Shown here piece by piece: positions 54,547 to 64,000 of a stretch of 64,000 nt of DNA. Under the pieces are notes generated by a model. That model saw only the letters and a program-made list of their open reading frames with translations, ran no database searches and was not told where the DNA came from. This stretch comes from Idiomarina aquatica (GTDB lineage Bacteria > Pseudomonadota > Gammaproteobacteria > Enterobacterales > Alteromonadaceae). Every line of letters begins with the position of its first letter. Within the stretch, counting starts at the first letter, position 1. The DNA lies in NCBI RefSeq assembly GCF_003987185.1, contig NZ_PIPS01000004.1, forward strand, positions 124,001 through 188,000. Direction: 5' to 3'. The position numbers and the translations under genes are program-made.

Positions 54547-55992
54547 ATGACAAATCATAACCAAAAGATGGCCATGCCCGATGCGTTGGTCATCTTATTC
54601 TTCGTTTCATTGTTCGCAGCACTAACCGCCTGGTTAGTGCCTGCGGGCGCTTTTACGGTACAAACCGTTGAGCAAGACAGTGCCAATGGCACAACCTCAA
54701 GAACCGTTATCGAACCCGGAAGTTTTCAATACGCCGACGAAGCATCCAGTGCACCACCGCTATTTGCCGAAGGTGGTGACATGGGCCTGGCTAATGTTGC
54801 CTTCGAAGGGTTGGTGTCCGGCACCAAATGGGGTTCTGCCATTGGCGTTATTGCCTTCATTCTTATCGTTGGTGGCTCCTTCGGTATCATTTTAAAAACA
54901 CAGGCCATTGAGAATGGCGTATTGCGTCTGATTCAAAAAACGCAGGCCTTTGACCGCGCGTTTTTAGTCGCCATGTTTCTCTTATTTTCACTGGGTGGCG
55001 CCATTTTTGGTATGGGAGAAGAAGCCATCGCATTTTGTCTGGTGCTGTATCCGGTGATGCGGTCGTTGGGCTATAACGCCGCCACGACGGTACTCATCAC
55101 CTATGTTGCCACACAAATTGGCTTTGCTACGTCATGGATGAACCCGTTCAGCGTCGCCATCGCTCAGGGCATCGCCGAAGTACCGCTGTTGTCCGGTGCT
55201 GCATACCGCGGTTTATTGTGGTTCTGCTTTACCTTGCTGGGATTGGTTTTTACGCTGCGGTACAGCGAACGAACCAAGTCACAGGCGGCGAGAGGCCAGG
55301 CGGAAACCATCAACGCACGCTTTAGCGCCACCGACGGCAGTATTTTATTGGTGTTCTTGGTTGGCTTAATTTGGGTTATCTGGGGCGTAACCACCCGTGC
55401 CTATTACATTCCCGAAATTGCCGCACAATTCTTTGTTATTGGGATTATTGCCGGTCTCGTAGCCATAGTCGGTAAACGCTTGACAGCCAATGGTGTCGCT
55501 GACGCGTTTAATCAGGGCGCTAAAGACTTGTTGCCGGCGGCTCTAATCGTAGGCTTTGCCAAAGGGCTGGTTCTGCTGCTTGGCGGCGACGACCCGGCTA
55601 CGCCATCAACACTAAATACCATTTTGCACCATACCAGTAACGCCATCGGTGATTTTTCAGCCGCCAGCAGTGCGGTGTTGATGTTGGTCTTCCAGTCGGT
55701 ATTTAATTTCTTTATTGCATCCGGTTCGGGTCAGGCGGCACTTACCATGCCGCTGATGGCACCGTTATCGGACCTCGTCGGTGTCAGTCGTCAAATCGCC
55801 GTACTGGCCTTTCAACTTGGTGATGGGCTGACTAATATTGTGATTCCAACGTCTGCTTCATTAATTGGCTGTCTCGGCGCCGTCAAATTAGGCTGGGGTG
55901 ACTGGCTGAAAGTGATTTGGCGCTTCCAGCTTTTGCTCATGTTAATGTCTGTCGCCGCCATCGTTATCGCTGTACTGATAGGATTTAAGTAG
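54547..55992 (+). CDS. YfcC-family inner-membrane transporter
   Basis: 481 residues with ~12 hydrophobic helices. YfcC family landmarks: an early FAALTAWLVPAGAF, GGAIFGMGEEAIAF, SWMNPFSVAIAQGIAEVPLLSG split over two helices, and NFFIASGSGQAALTMPLMAP. Related carriers take up amino acids, arginine/ornithine or peptides. It starts 12 bp after the receptor stop and is followed three bases later by the dipeptidase-like gene, so it likely brings the dipeptide into the cytoplasm. Confidence 0.82.
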   Translation: MTNHNQKMAMPDALVILFFVSLFAALTAWLVPAGAFTVQTVEQDSANGTTSRTVIEPGSFQYADEASSAPPLFAEGGDMGLANVAFEGLVSGTKWGSAIGVIAFILIVGGSFGIILKTQAIENGVLRLIQKTQAFDRAFLVAMFLLFSLGGAIFGMGEEAIAFCLVLYPVMRSLGYNAATTVLITYVATQIGFATSWMNPFSVAIAQGIAEVPLLSGAAYRGLLWFCFTLLGLVFTLRYSERTKSQAARGQAETINARFSATDGSILLVFLVGLIWVIWGVTTRAYYIPEIAAQFFVIGIIAGLVAIVGKRLTANGVADAFNQGAKDLLPAALIVGFAKGLVLLLGGDDPATPSTLNTILHHTSNAIGDFSAASSAVLMLVFQSVFNFFIASGSGQAALTMPLMAPLSDLVGVSRQIAVLAFQLGDGLTNIVIPTSASLIGCLGAVKLGWGDWLKVIWRFQLLLMLMSVAAIVIAVLIGFK

Positions 55993-55995
55993 TTT

Positions 55996-57168
55996 ATGTT
56001 AACACTGATTAAAAACGCCCGTGTTTTTTCACCCGCCGATCAGGGCCTAAACGATGTTTTGATGGCCAACGGTAGTATTGCCGCTATCGCACCTGAGCTG
56101 ACCTTAACCGGTTCCGGCGTTGACGTCGAAACGATAGATGCAGAAGCACGCTGGCTGGTGCCGGGCTTTGTTGACCCGCTCGCTCACTTTAACGGTGGCG
56201 GTGGCGAGGGTGGTTTTCACACTCGCACGCCGGTTATGCCAATTACCGACGCCATTGAGGCAGGTATCGCAACCATGGTATCCGGGCTTGGCACCGACGC
56301 GTCGACCCGCACCTTAGAAGATATGCTGGCGAACGCCCATGGTTTGTCCAACCTGGGCTTAACCACCTATTGCTATACCGGCAGCTACCAGTATCCTGTC
56401 GTGACCGTGACCGGCAGCATTCGCAATGACCTTATCCTGATCGATAAGATGATAGGCATTGGTGAACTGGCGATCGCTGACAAGCGCGGCTCACAGCTTA
56501 CTGCTGCCGAACTCGCCCGGGTCGCCAGTGAAGCAAAAGTTGGTGGTTTGCTGAGCGGGAAAGCCGGCGTTACCTTTTTGCATGTCGGCGACGAACAAAG
56601 CCAACTCTCTCTTATCGAGCAGGTAACGCAGGACTTCGACGTTGACGTTAATCAGTTCTATCCAACTCACATTAATCGCCACACCGGGCTTGTGCAGCAG
56701 GGAGCTCACCTTGCCAAGCAAGGTATGATGCTCGACCTTACCTGCTCGACGACACCCGAGCTTGTCGCTGAAGGGGAGATCCCGGCCGCTAAATGCGTCG
56801 CGAAACTGCTTGATCTTGGTGTCGCTGTCTCACAGATCAGCATCAGTACCGACGCCAATGCCAGCCTGCCGGACTTTGACGCCCATGGACAATTACGAGG
56901 GTTAAAGGTTGGTCGCGCCGTCAGTCTGCTAGAAACCGTACAGGAATGTCTGCGTGACGGCATTCCACCGGCAACGGTTTTTGCTGTGGCGGCCAGCAAT
57001 GCGGCTAAGCGGCTTAAGTTAGACCACAAGGGAACCATTGAAATCGGTGCTGATGCCGACCTCAACTTGCTGTGCCCGGACAGCTTCACACTCACCGATG
57101 TCTGGTACCGGGGTCGTAGGATGATGAATAATGGCGAAATTTTGCAACGTGGATATTTTCAGCCGTAA
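55996..57168 (+). CDS. Isoaspartyl-dipeptidase-like amidohydrolase with altered metal motif
   Basis: 390 residues, IadA length. PGFVDPLAHFNGGGGEGG corresponds to the IadA start motif, but the expected H-x-H reads L-A-H (Leu62, His64). Other landmarks remain: VGGLLSGKAGVTFLHVGD, PTHINRH (His225) and STDANAS (Asp286). IadA cleaves isoaspartyl dipeptides, the product class of cyanophycinase, which fits the operon. The missing His may reduce the active site to one metal or change the reaction. Confidence 0.75.
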   Translation: MLTLIKNARVFSPADQGLNDVLMANGSIAAIAPELTLTGSGVDVETIDAEARWLVPGFVDPLAHFNGGGGEGGFHTRTPVMPITDAIEAGIATMVSGLGTDASTRTLEDMLANAHGLSNLGLTTYCYTGSYQYPVVTVTGSIRNDLILIDKMIGIGELAIADKRGSQLTAAELARVASEAKVGGLLSGKAGVTFLHVGDEQSQLSLIEQVTQDFDVDVNQFYPTHINRHTGLVQQGAHLAKQGMMLDLTCSTTPELVAEGEIPAAKCVAKLLDLGVAVSQISISTDANASLPDFDAHGQLRGLKVGRAVSLLETVQECLRDGIPPATVFAVAASNAAKRLKLDHKGTIEIGADADLNLLCPDSFTLTDVWYRGRRMMNNGEILQRGYFQP

Positions 57169-57218
57169 ACTGGTATACTGACTCGGTCTTATTCTGTCAT
57201 CCAAAGACCCGTTGTTGT

Positions 57219-58574
57219 ATGAAATTTATTGTTTTACTTGCATTGTTGAGCACCCTGCTATCGGTGTTCTCTGCCGGAGCTCAACAATCACTGACTTTTC
57301 GCGAGCCTACTCCCGGGCCGATGGTGAATTATGTCACTGCGGTACTGGAAGAGGCATACGCCGATTTAGGGGTAGAGCTTAACTATCAGCCTCTGCCTCG
57401 TTTGCGTGCGGAACAACTCGCAGAAAGCGGTGAAATTGCGGGTGAACTTGGCCGCCTGGCCAACTTAGAAGAACAACTGCCGTCGTTAAACCGGGTACCC
57501 TTTCGCTTGTACGAATTTTCCATTGTGCTTGTGGCGAAGCGCAGCGAGTGTGGCCTGTGCACAATAAAAGCGATTGATAGCGTCGCCCACGTAAGCGGTA
57601 TGCGAGCTGCCGAAAAAGTACTGGAGGATGCCGACTTTGACCGGCCGGTATTTCAACAAACGAAATTCGAGCAGGTCGCGAAACTGCTCAATTCAGGGCG
57701 CATCGATGCCGCGTTAATCGCCGATTTTCAATTACGCAACCTAACCTTGGAAAATCCCGGCGACTATGTGATTTACCGTTTACGAGATGAAGCCGGGTAC
57801 CATTACCTGCATGACAGCTATAAACACTTGATTGAGCCGCTCTATCAGCGCCTCAGCGCAATGAAAGCATCTGGTCGATTGGCGGCGTTGAAAAAACAGT
57901 ATCAATTGGAGCTACCTGATCAACTGCGCCCGATCGATATGCCAACGCAATTCGTCGCCGCCAGTTCCATTCAGCCGGGCCTGACCAATGCCGACGGCAG
58001 CGGCAGTTTATGGGAATTGATAAGCCAACTGCTGGCCAATGCCGTAGACGAGCTTGAAACCTCAGCCAGTAATTGGCCTCGCGCACGCAATTTGTTAGTG
58101 GAGCAACGCGCGCACCTGCTGGTTGGTGTACAGAAGCATCAGTTCGAGGCTGATTTCATCTATTCTGAGCTGCCCATCGCCATGGACGACGCTTTATACC
58201 TGTTCACAACGGATGACACGGTCGAGCAAGAACTGCTCAGCGGCAACCAGGACCATACCGTTTGTTATTCGGGCAGTGACGTACAGCGCACATTTTTGCC
58301 CAAGCACGTGTCCTATTATAAAGCCAATGCGCCATTGGACTGCTTTGCTATGCTGGACTTAAATCGTGTCGATGGTGTTATCGACTATAAACACAACTTG
58401 CCTGACTGGACTGAAAAGCCATATCGGCGCGAGCGTCTGAGAGATCCCGTACCGCTGTACCTGGCATTTAATAACAATGAAATCGGGCAATTGCTAAAGG
58501 CGCACTTAGATCGCGCCCTCAAATCCCAACTGCCGCCAGGCCTCGTAGGCGAAAATCGCAACACAATTCGATAA
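57219..58574 (+). CDS. Exported tandem periplasmic-binding-fold protein
   Basis: 451 residues with a signal peptide ending SAGAQ. Two type II binding-protein-like halves: residues ~25-230 ([25 protein letters not shown], a small-ligand-binding pattern) and ~245-445, the second more diverged. Such double proteins without ABC genes may be sensors or scavengers. Follows the dipeptidase-like gene by 50 bp and may belong to its operon. Its last 69 bases overlap convergent trmL. Confidence 0.65.
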   Translation: MKFIVLLALLSTLLSVFSAGAQQSLTFREPTPGPMVNYVTAVLEEAYADLGVELNYQPLPRLRAEQLAESGEIAGELGRLANLEEQLPSLNRVPFRLYEFSIVLVAKRSECGLCTIKAIDSVAHVSGMRAAEKVLEDADFDRPVFQQTKFEQVAKLLNSGRIDAALIADFQLRNLTLENPGDYVIYRLRDEAGYHYLHDSYKHLIEPLYQRLSAMKASGRLAALKKQYQLELPDQLRPIDMPTQFVAASSIQPGLTNADGSGSLWELISQLLANAVDELETSASNWPRARNLLVEQRAHLLVGVQKHQFEADFIYSELPIAMDDALYLFTTDDTVEQELLSGNQDHTVCYSGSDVQRTFLPKHVSYYKANAPLDCFAMLDLNRVDGVIDYKHNLPDWTEKPYRRERLRDPVPLYLAFNNNEIGQLLKAHLDRALKSQLPPGLVGENRNTIR

Positions 58575-58970
58575 GTTCAGGCTACGGCTGTTACCCGCCA
58601 TAGGTAAGCGTAACCATTGTTGTTGATCAAAGGTCTGCAACACCTCCATCGGTAACCCGCGTGTTTCCGGTCCAAACAATAACACGTCGCCGGCTTGGTA
58701 CTGCACGTCGGTGTAACGTGTCGAACCACGTGTTGTGCAAGCAAAGATGCGGCCATGTTCAACGTTTTCTAAAAACGCCGACCAATTCTTATGAATACTG
58801 ACATTGGCCAGATCTCGATAATCGAGGCCGGCTCGACGTACTTTTTTTTCATCGAGTTCAAACCCCAGCGGCTCAATCAAATGCAGTTTCATATTGGTAT
58901 TAGCTGCCAGCCGAATGGCGTTACCGGTATTCGGCGGAATTTCGGGTTCAAATAGGACTAAATGCAACAT
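58506..58970 (-). CDS. trmL: tRNA (cytidine/uridine-34 2'-O) methyltransferase TrmL
   Basis: 154 residues, SPOUT fold: [19 protein letters not shown] at the start, [11 protein letters not shown], and the knot segment [25 protein letters not shown] (in two parts). Methylates the wobble base of tRNA-Leu isoacceptors. A 69-base 3' overlap with the convergent binding-protein gene is unusually long for this window. Confidence 0.94.
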   Translation of the reverse strand: MLHLVLFEPEIPPNTGNAIRLAANTNMKLHLIEPLGFELDEKKVRRAGLDYRDLANVSIHKNWSAFLENVEHGRIFACTTRGSTRYTDVQYQAGDVLLFGPETRGLPMEVLQTFDQQQWLRLPMAGNSRSLNLSNCVAIFAYEAWRQLGFEGAI

Positions 58971-59048
58971 GATAATTTTATTAACAGCCTAAAGAGCGCT
59001 AGAATATCAAAATAACGCCCGCCGTACTCGCAACTTTTTGGCTGTAAC

Positions 59049-59963
59049 GTGAAACCAGAAAAAAACTATCAAAACCAGTATTCTTTTTGGGTCAAGCTGG
59101 CCAGTACCGCGTCGGTTCTGGTTGCTTTTACGCTTATCGTCATGAAGCTACTGGCGTGGTTACAAACCGAGTCGGCCAGCATGCTGGCATCCATGACCGA
59201 CTCGATTCTTGACAGTGGTGCATCCGTTTTCAGTTTTTTTGCCATTCGCTATGCCCTCCAGCCTGCGGATGAAGAGCATCGCTTTGGTCACGGCAAGGCC
59301 GAATCGTTGGCGGCACTGGCGCAGAGCGCGTTCATCTCCGGTTCAAGCATGCTGTTGATTTTTCACAGTGTCGAACAGCTCATTCAGGGTCCGCAATTGC
59401 CATCGATTGATCTCGGTATTTGGGTATCCGTTGTCGCGATTGCGTTGACGTTAGCGCTTATTACCATCCAACGAATGGCAATAAAGCACACCGATTCACA
59501 GGCGGTTAAAGCGGATCACCTGCACTATCAGTCGGATATCCTGCTTAATGTCGCGGTGATTGTCGCGCTGTTGCTGAGCGGGTGGGGACTACTCTGGGCG
59601 GACAGCGTATTCGCTATCGGTATCGCCATCTATTTAATCATCGGCGCAATCCGCATTGGCTCGGAGGCTTTCAACTCACTGATGGACAGGGAATTGCCAG
59701 AGTCCACACAGCGTCAGATCGTCGACATCGTCACTGCCGTCGACGGGGTACTTGGCATTCACGGATTACGAACACGCGAGGCGGGTCCAACCCGTTTTAT
59801 TCAGTTACATATTGAACTCGACAACCGCCTGTCCCTGCTTAAAGCCCATGCCATTTCTGATGTGGTCGAGGCAGAACTGATGAAGCACTTCCCTTATGCC
59901 GATATTATCGTGCATATGGATCCGGAGATTGTTGCCCAGGTCGAAGGCTCTACTAACCCGTAA
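59049..59963 (+). CDS. fieF: Cation diffusion facilitator, FieF-like
   Basis: 304 residues, six-helix CDF transporter. Metal-site motifs: MLASMTDSILDSGAS (helix 2) and HLHYQSDILLN (helix 5), with a C-terminal cytoplasmic domain (HGLRTREAGPTRFIQLHIELD). Exports Zn2+/Fe2+ against protons at the inner membrane. Overlaps the convergent hydrolase gene by 11 bases. Confidence 0.92.
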   Translation: MKPEKNYQNQYSFWVKLASTASVLVAFTLIVMKLLAWLQTESASMLASMTDSILDSGASVFSFFAIRYALQPADEEHRFGHGKAESLAALAQSAFISGSSMLLIFHSVEQLIQGPQLPSIDLGIWVSVVAIALTLALITIQRMAIKHTDSQAVKADHLHYQSDILLNVAVIVALLLSGWGLLWADSVFAIGIAIYLIIGAIRIGSEAFNSLMDRELPESTQRQIVDIVTAVDGVLGIHGLRTREAGPTRFIQLHIELDNRLSLLKAHAISDVVEAELMKHFPYADIIVHMDPEIVAQVEGSTNP

Positions 59964-60927
59964 TGGTGAGTAACTTGTCGACCACGGGCTGACGGTAGGC
60001 ATCCGCTTCCATCAACAGCTCATGCCGAGCGCCCGTAATGACGATTTTTTCCACCCGCGCATTCTGCTCGGCAAAACGATTTTGCCCTGCGGCTGAAACA
60101 ACGGTATCGGCCCCCGCCTGAAACAAGGTAACCGCGCAGCCGGTATCCATCGCACTCGCGGTCGTTTGCTCACAAGCCATCAAAGCCTGATGCAACCAGT
60201 TAAAGGTTGGTCCGCCAAGTTGTACCGTGGGCTGTTGTTCATACACTTCACGAAAAACGCGATAGCGATTACGGCTATGGGTCAAATCATTTTTTTCGAA
60301 ACTGAGCGGGGCATAATCGCCCATACCAAAAAAGTACCAGGGTCTGTTAGGCATCAACGTGCTGTTCAACCAACTTCCCGCTGCCGCGATGGCTTTAGCA
60401 ACCGCAACCGGAACCCCTGCGGTGTTGATGGAAAACATCGGCGAACTCAAAATCAGTTCATCAAATTGACCGGGATGGTCCTTTAAATAGAGGGTCGCAA
60501 TGGCGCCGCCCATAGAGTGCGCCAATAGCCAGCGTTTTTGACTGCGCGGGAATACCGCGCTGAGCTGCGCTTCAAACTCTCCAAAGTCGTCAACGAAGTC
60601 GCGGAACCGGTGCACATGTCCCTGCTGTGGGTTAGCGCTCAAGCGCTGCGATTCGCCTTGTCCGCGGTGGTCGAGAACCGCGCAGGAAATGCCCGCCTGA
60701 GCCAGCTCCCAAACCAGTTCCTGATATTTCACGGTCGCTTCAATACGGCCTGGACTGATAACAATCAGCGGCGCCTGCTCACTGACTTTATAAAAACACC
60801 AGTGTAACTCGGTGTTATCAAAGCTGTTCAATGAGCGGTGCTCGACCCGCTGCCAGAAAGGCTTTACGGTATCCCGATAAAACGTTAGCCAGTCAGAATT
60901 GCCGTCATTTGGGCGGTTAATGATCAC
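59953..60927 (-). CDS. Alpha/beta hydrolase, lysophospholipase (PldB)-like
   Basis: 324 residues if read from the GTG at 60927, which avoids overlap with cpxA; an ATG at 60999 is also open. The nucleophile elbow LAHSMGGAIATLYL, preceded by LDHRGQGESQRL, and the late Asp (FQAGADTVV) and His (ITGARHELLMEA) give a complete triad in the order of the monoglyceride lipase/lysophospholipase L2 family. Probably cleaves lysophospholipids at the inner membrane. Start uncertain. Confidence 0.8.
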   Translation of the reverse strand: MIINRPNDGNSDWLTFYRDTVKPFWQRVEHRSLNSFDNTELHWCFYKVSEQAPLIVISPGRIEATVKYQELVWELAQAGISCAVLDHRGQGESQRLSANPQQGHVHRFRDFVDDFGEFEAQLSAVFPRSQKRWLLAHSMGGAIATLYLKDHPGQFDELILSSPMFSINTAGVPVAVAKAIAAAGSWLNSTLMPNRPWYFFGMGDYAPLSFEKNDLTHSRNRYRVFREVYEQQPTVQLGGPTFNWLHQALMACEQTTASAMDTGCAVTLFQAGADTVVSAAGQNRFAEQNARVEKIVITGARHELLMEADAYRQPVVDKLLTITG

Positions 60928-60955
60928 AAGTTGTCTCAGGTTTGTTACGAAAGCA

Positions 60956-62311
60956 TCAATAGTGCGGCAATAGTAACACAACCTCAAGACCGCCTTCATC
61001 GCGATTGAAGGCAGACAATTCGCCGCCTAACACGGTCGCCGCTCGTTGACTCAGGGCAAGACCCAGGCCGACACCGGATTTGTGGGTACGGGAGGGATCC
61101 CCTCGATAAAAGGGCTCAAACAGTTTTTCTAACAACTCCGGAGCAACTCCCTGACCGTGATCCCGAATAGCAATACGATGCTGGTTACCGACGCTTCGAT
61201 AGTCCAGCTCAACCGGACCTTCTGTATAGTGCAACGCATTGCGCACCAGGTTCTCCAGAATCATGCGTAATAACTCAGGATCGGTTTGCAATATCGGCCA
61301 GTCGCCATCGTGCTGTTGCAGCCGCTGACCCAGCTCCGCGTTGGCATAATGAATGTCATCAACCAGCTGCGTAACCAACTCGCCGACATGAACGTCCTCA
61401 CGGTTTAAATTCACCAGACCATTTTCCAGCTTAGACAAGGACAGAATGCGCTCGATGATGGAGTTGAGGCGCTCAGTGTCCCGCCGCAATTGCTGCATGT
61501 GCCGATCATCAGCCGCGGCATCGGTTAAATCCAGCGCCACTTGCATGCGCGCCATGGGCGAGCGCAGCTCATGGGATACATCGCTCAGTAATCGCCGTTG
61601 AGCATCGCGGGAAGTGGCCAGATCTTTGGCTGTTTGTGCGAGCGAGCGTGCTAACTCACCAATCTCATCACGTCGCTGAGGTAGCTTCGCTAAATGGGGT
61701 TCCGCACTGCCCTCGGCAATTTCACGAGTCGCCGCACTCAGCCGCCGAATCGGTCGAATGAGCCAAATACCCAGTAAAATCGCTATCACTAAACTGCCGC
61801 TCAGAATGGTCCAGGCGCGGGCGCGGGTGAGTTCACGTTCGGCTTTGGCTTGATCTTGCCACTCTTGGGCTTGTAGCGGTCTGGTTATCAATACCTTATT
61901 ACCACCCAACTCAAACGGCCCAATTAACAGCCGGTCATCCAGCGGCATTTGCATGGTTTTGTCGTAGTTCAAAAAGCGTAACAGGGTTTGGCTGTAACGC
62001 TCCCCTAAAAAGTCATCCAGCATCAGTTTTTGCTGGCCACTCTCCAACACTCTGGCTGCCACACGATAATCCCCGGCCAGTAGCCGTCCTGGCTGCAAGC
62101 TTAAAAAGGTCGCGGGGTCTTCTAATAAGGGTTGCAGTGTGCGGCGAATGGGTTCCGCTACGGGTTTAGGCTCCGGCGCTGCACGATTCCAGACAGCAAG
62201 AAAATAACCGCTACTGGCGGTAAAAAAGAGGAGCGCCCAAAATAACAGTAAAAGCCGCCAAGTGAGCGAGTGATACCAGCGGCTTTTCGGCCGTTTACGG
62301 GCTTCATTCAT
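60956..62311 (-). CDS. cpxA: Envelope-stress sensor kinase CpxA-like
   Basis: 451 residues. Helix at ~17-36, periplasmic domain to ~155, second helix ~168-190, HAMP (IRPIRRLSAATREIAEG), dimerisation His in DVSHELRSPMARMQ, HATPase with LRMILENLVRNALHY and DHGQGVAPELLEKLFEPF. CpxA-type kinases respond to misfolded envelope proteins. It overlaps cpxR by four bases. The periplasmic domain is poorly conserved, as usual. Confidence 0.88.
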   Translation of the reverse strand: MNEARKRPKSRWYHSLTWRLLLLFWALLFFTASSGYFLAVWNRAAPEPKPVAEPIRRTLQPLLEDPATFLSLQPGRLLAGDYRVAARVLESGQQKLMLDDFLGERYSQTLLRFLNYDKTMQMPLDDRLLIGPFELGGNKVLITRPLQAQEWQDQAKAERELTRARAWTILSGSLVIAILLGIWLIRPIRRLSAATREIAEGSAEPHLAKLPQRRDEIGELARSLAQTAKDLATSRDAQRRLLSDVSHELRSPMARMQVALDLTDAAADDRHMQQLRRDTERLNSIIERILSLSKLENGLVNLNREDVHVGELVTQLVDDIHYANAELGQRLQQHDGDWPILQTDPELLRMILENLVRNALHYTEGPVELDYRSVGNQHRIAIRDHGQGVAPELLEKLFEPFYRGDPSRTHKSGVGLGLALSQRAATVLGGELSAFNRDEGGLEVVLLLPHY

Positions 62312-62985
62312 ACTTGTGTCGTAAGGCGGTAACCGCGACCACGTACCGTTTGAATGCGCTCAGGTTTGCTTGGTAATTTCTTACGAATATTACTGATGTG
62401 CACATCAAGGCTACGGTCAAAAGGTCCCATTTTTCTTCCCAGTGCAGCGACTGACAGCTGATCTTTGCTGACCATTTGCCCTGCTTGTTGCATTAAGCAA
62501 CGTAAAATATCAAATTCTGTGGGGGTAATCACCAACGACTGACCATCACAGCTGACTTCAGCTTTTGCCGGGTCCAGTTCAAAGCCACCGGCAACCAGCT
62601 TTTCAGCCTGCATCGTGGTGTTTGCGGTACGGCGCAATAACGCCCGCACACGAGCGATCAATTCCCGCGGATTGAACGGTTTAGGTAAATAATCATCGGC
62701 CCCCAACTCCAGCCCCATGACTCGATCGTCGTCATCGCCACGAGCTGTCAGCATCAGTACAGCCGTATCGCGGTGCTGCTGACGCAGGCGTTGTAACAAT
62801 TGCATACCATCGATGCCCGGCAACATCACATCCAATAGAATCAACTCATAATCGCCATTTAACGCAGCATCAAGACCCTTTACGCCATCATCGACGACAC
62901 TGAGCTCGACTGATTCGCGTTTGAATAGCTCCGTCAGCATCGCTGACATTTCGTGATCGTCATCAATCAGTAGTACAGAGTGCAT
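62308..62985 (-). CDS. cpxR: Envelope-stress response regulator CpxR-like
   Basis: 225 residues, OmpR/PhoB class. Acidic pocket LLIDDDHEM, phospho-Asp in LILLDVMLPGIDG, Lys in YLPKPFNPRELI, then a winged helix with LGRKMGPFDRSLDVHISNIRKKL, a segment close to that of CpxR rather than other OmpR-type proteins. ATG follows a GGCTAACC region with a weak ribosome site. First gene of cpxRA. Confidence 0.9.
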   Translation of the reverse strand: MHSVLLIDDDHEMSAMLTELFKRESVELSVVDDGVKGLDAALNGDYELILLDVMLPGIDGMQLLQRLRQQHRDTAVLMLTARGDDDDRVMGLELGADDYLPKPFNPRELIARVRALLRRTANTTMQAEKLVAGGFELDPAKAEVSCDGQSLVITPTEFDILRCLMQQAGQMVSKDQLSVAALGRKMGPFDRSLDVHISNIRKKLPSKPERIQTVRGRGYRLTTQV

Positions 62986-63064
62986 GGTTAGCCTTTTGGT
63001 TTAGAAAACATCGCTCTTATCTTCTACAAAGCTCGGCGTTAGAGCGATGCCTTTTACAAAAGAT

Positions 63065-64000
63065 TTACGTTAATAATAGCTTCATTTTGCGGGTTAGGGT
63101 ATTTCGTCCCCAGCCCAGCCAGCGCGCCGCCTTTTGCTTATGTCCATCAAATTTTTGCAAGGCAAAAACCAACGCTTGACGCTCCAGCTCTTCGCTCATT
63201 TGATTTAACACATCGTGCTGGGTTGTCCGACGTTTGAGCTCCCTTTCAATACTGTCTGACCAACCATCTGAAGTGTTGACCACCGATTCGGGCTGGGGTT
63301 CCGAAACCACCTTAGCCGGCACCAAAATATCTTCCGGTAGCTCACTGCGTTGCACCGTCTGCCCCGGAGCCATGACCGTTAACCAGCGACAAACGTTTTC
63401 CAGTTGCCTGACGTTGCCCGGCCATTGGTAATCCATCAACGCCTGCATCGCATCCGCACTCAACACCTTAGCGCTGATATCGAGCTCCTGTGCCACGCTT
63501 TTTAAAAAATACTGAGTCAGTTGACGAATGTCGTCACCACGTTCTCTTAGCGCCGGTAATTTCAGTTGAATCACATTTAAGCGATGATAAAGATCTTCAC
63601 GAAATTCGCCCCGTTGCACCGCCAACTTTAAGTCTTTATGCGTGGCCGCGATAACCCTCACGTCGACACTGACTGGCTGGTGCGCACCAACCGGATAGAA
63701 CTGTCCTTCAGCCAACACCCTGAGCAGTCGGGTTTGCACGGTCAACGGCATATCACCGATTTCATCCAAAAATAAGGTGCCATGGTTGGCTTGCTCAAAA
63801 CGCCCGGCGCGACGCTTATCCGCTCCGGTAAAAGCCCCTTTTTCATGCCCAAACAGCTCCGATTCAATCAATTCGTTTGGAATCGCCGCCATGTTCAGTG
63901 CGACAAAGGGTTGCTTTGCCCGCGGGCTGTGCTGATGCAGCGCTCTGGCCACTAGCTCTTTGCCCGTTCCGGTTTCGCCGGTAATGAGTACACTGACACT
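63065..64000 (-). CDS. ntrC: Sigma-54-dependent regulator, NtrC-like (5' truncated)
   Basis: About 311 residues visible; the frame runs off the right edge, so the receiver domain is not seen. AAA+ features: Walker A GETGTGKE at the edge, the sigma-54 contact loop [15 protein letters not shown], Walker [12 protein letters not shown] and [14 protein letters not shown]. The C-terminal Fis-type HTH with [13 protein letters not shown] is the NtrC signature. Controls nitrogen assimilation with sigma-54. The neighbouring ntrB would lie beyond the window. Confidence 0.85.
   Translation of the reverse strand, partial: SVSVLITGETGTGKELVARALHQHSPRAKQPFVALNMAAIPNELIESELFGHEKGAFTGADKRRAGRFEQANHGTLFLDEIGDMPLTVQTRLLRVLAEGQFYPVGAHQPVSVDVRVIAATHKDLKLAVQRGEFREDLYHRLNVIQLKLPALRERGDDIRQLTQYFLKSVAQELDISAKVLSADAMQALMDYQWPGNVRQLENVCRWLTVMAPGQTVQRSELPEDILVPAKVVSEPQPESVVNTSDGWSDSIERELKRRTTQHDVLNQMSEELERQALVFALQKFDGHKQKAARWLGWGRNTLTRKMKLLLT

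Overview
The window looks like chromosome of a marine gammaproteobacterium, most likely Alteromonadales (Idiomarina-like). The order-level call is an inference from gene content: RbbA/YhiI/YhhJ, CpxRA, NtrC, YicC, SmrA, Rph-PyrE, TrmL and FieF homologues, several TonB-dependent receptors and an ExoP-like GH3 glucanase. Genes are dense, often overlap by 1-4 nt, and frequently converge. I found no tRNA, rRNA, CRISPR array or recognisable insertion sequence.

Left chromosomal part (1-30278). An RbbA-type ABC exporter operon comes first, truncated at the window edge. It is followed by housekeeping and small genes: a LOG-family protein, a soluble CZB chemoreceptor, yjbQ, upp, ppiC, yaiI, a diguanylate cyclase, a DUF885 lipoprotein, an alpha/beta hydrolase and a CaCA exchanger. 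A beta-glucan locus follows (TonB receptor, ExoP-like GH3, LytS/LytTR two-component pair). Next is a compact operon of DUF2975 membrane protein, YozG-like regulator and two serine beta-lactamase-fold hydrolases, the second of which is a tandem two-domain protein. This part ends in a decayed metallophosphoesterase fragment.

Genomic island (30279-46711, about 16.4 kb). It is bounded by a 23-bp imperfect direct repeat (20/23) that copies the 3' end of yicC. A P4-type integrase lies next to the intact yicC copy, and ACCCACCA-type repeats lie inside both ends. This is the architecture of a mobilizable island inserted at yicC. It carries a Gp2/YagK-like protein, a short RadC, AlpA, a Fic-fold protein with an eroded motif, several small zinc-binding-type proteins, a CsrA paralogue, a stand-alone LytTR regulator with a membrane partner, and a defence-type block. 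That block holds an SF1 helicase coupled to a DUF2290-like protein, a catalytic-domain-only tyrosine recombinase, a DUF4747-like protein with a four-helix membrane partner, and a C-protein-controlled type II restriction-modification system with a clear C-box.

Right chromosomal part (46687-64000). yicC and smrA are followed by rph-pyrE and a 161-bp palindromic intergenic element. Next is a locus that reads as scavenging of cyanophycin or other beta-aspartyl peptides: a secreted cyanophycinase-like S51 peptidase diverges from a TonB receptor, a YfcC-type transporter, an isoaspartyl-dipeptidase-like amidohydrolase and a tandem periplasmic binding protein. trmL, fieF, a lysophospholipase-like hydrolase, cpxA-cpxR and the 3' part of ntrC close the window.

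The strongest candidates for new biology are the two uncharacterised gene pairs in the island's defence block, the island-borne CsrA and LytTR regulators, and the cyanophycin-type locus, whose dipeptidase has an altered metal motif.
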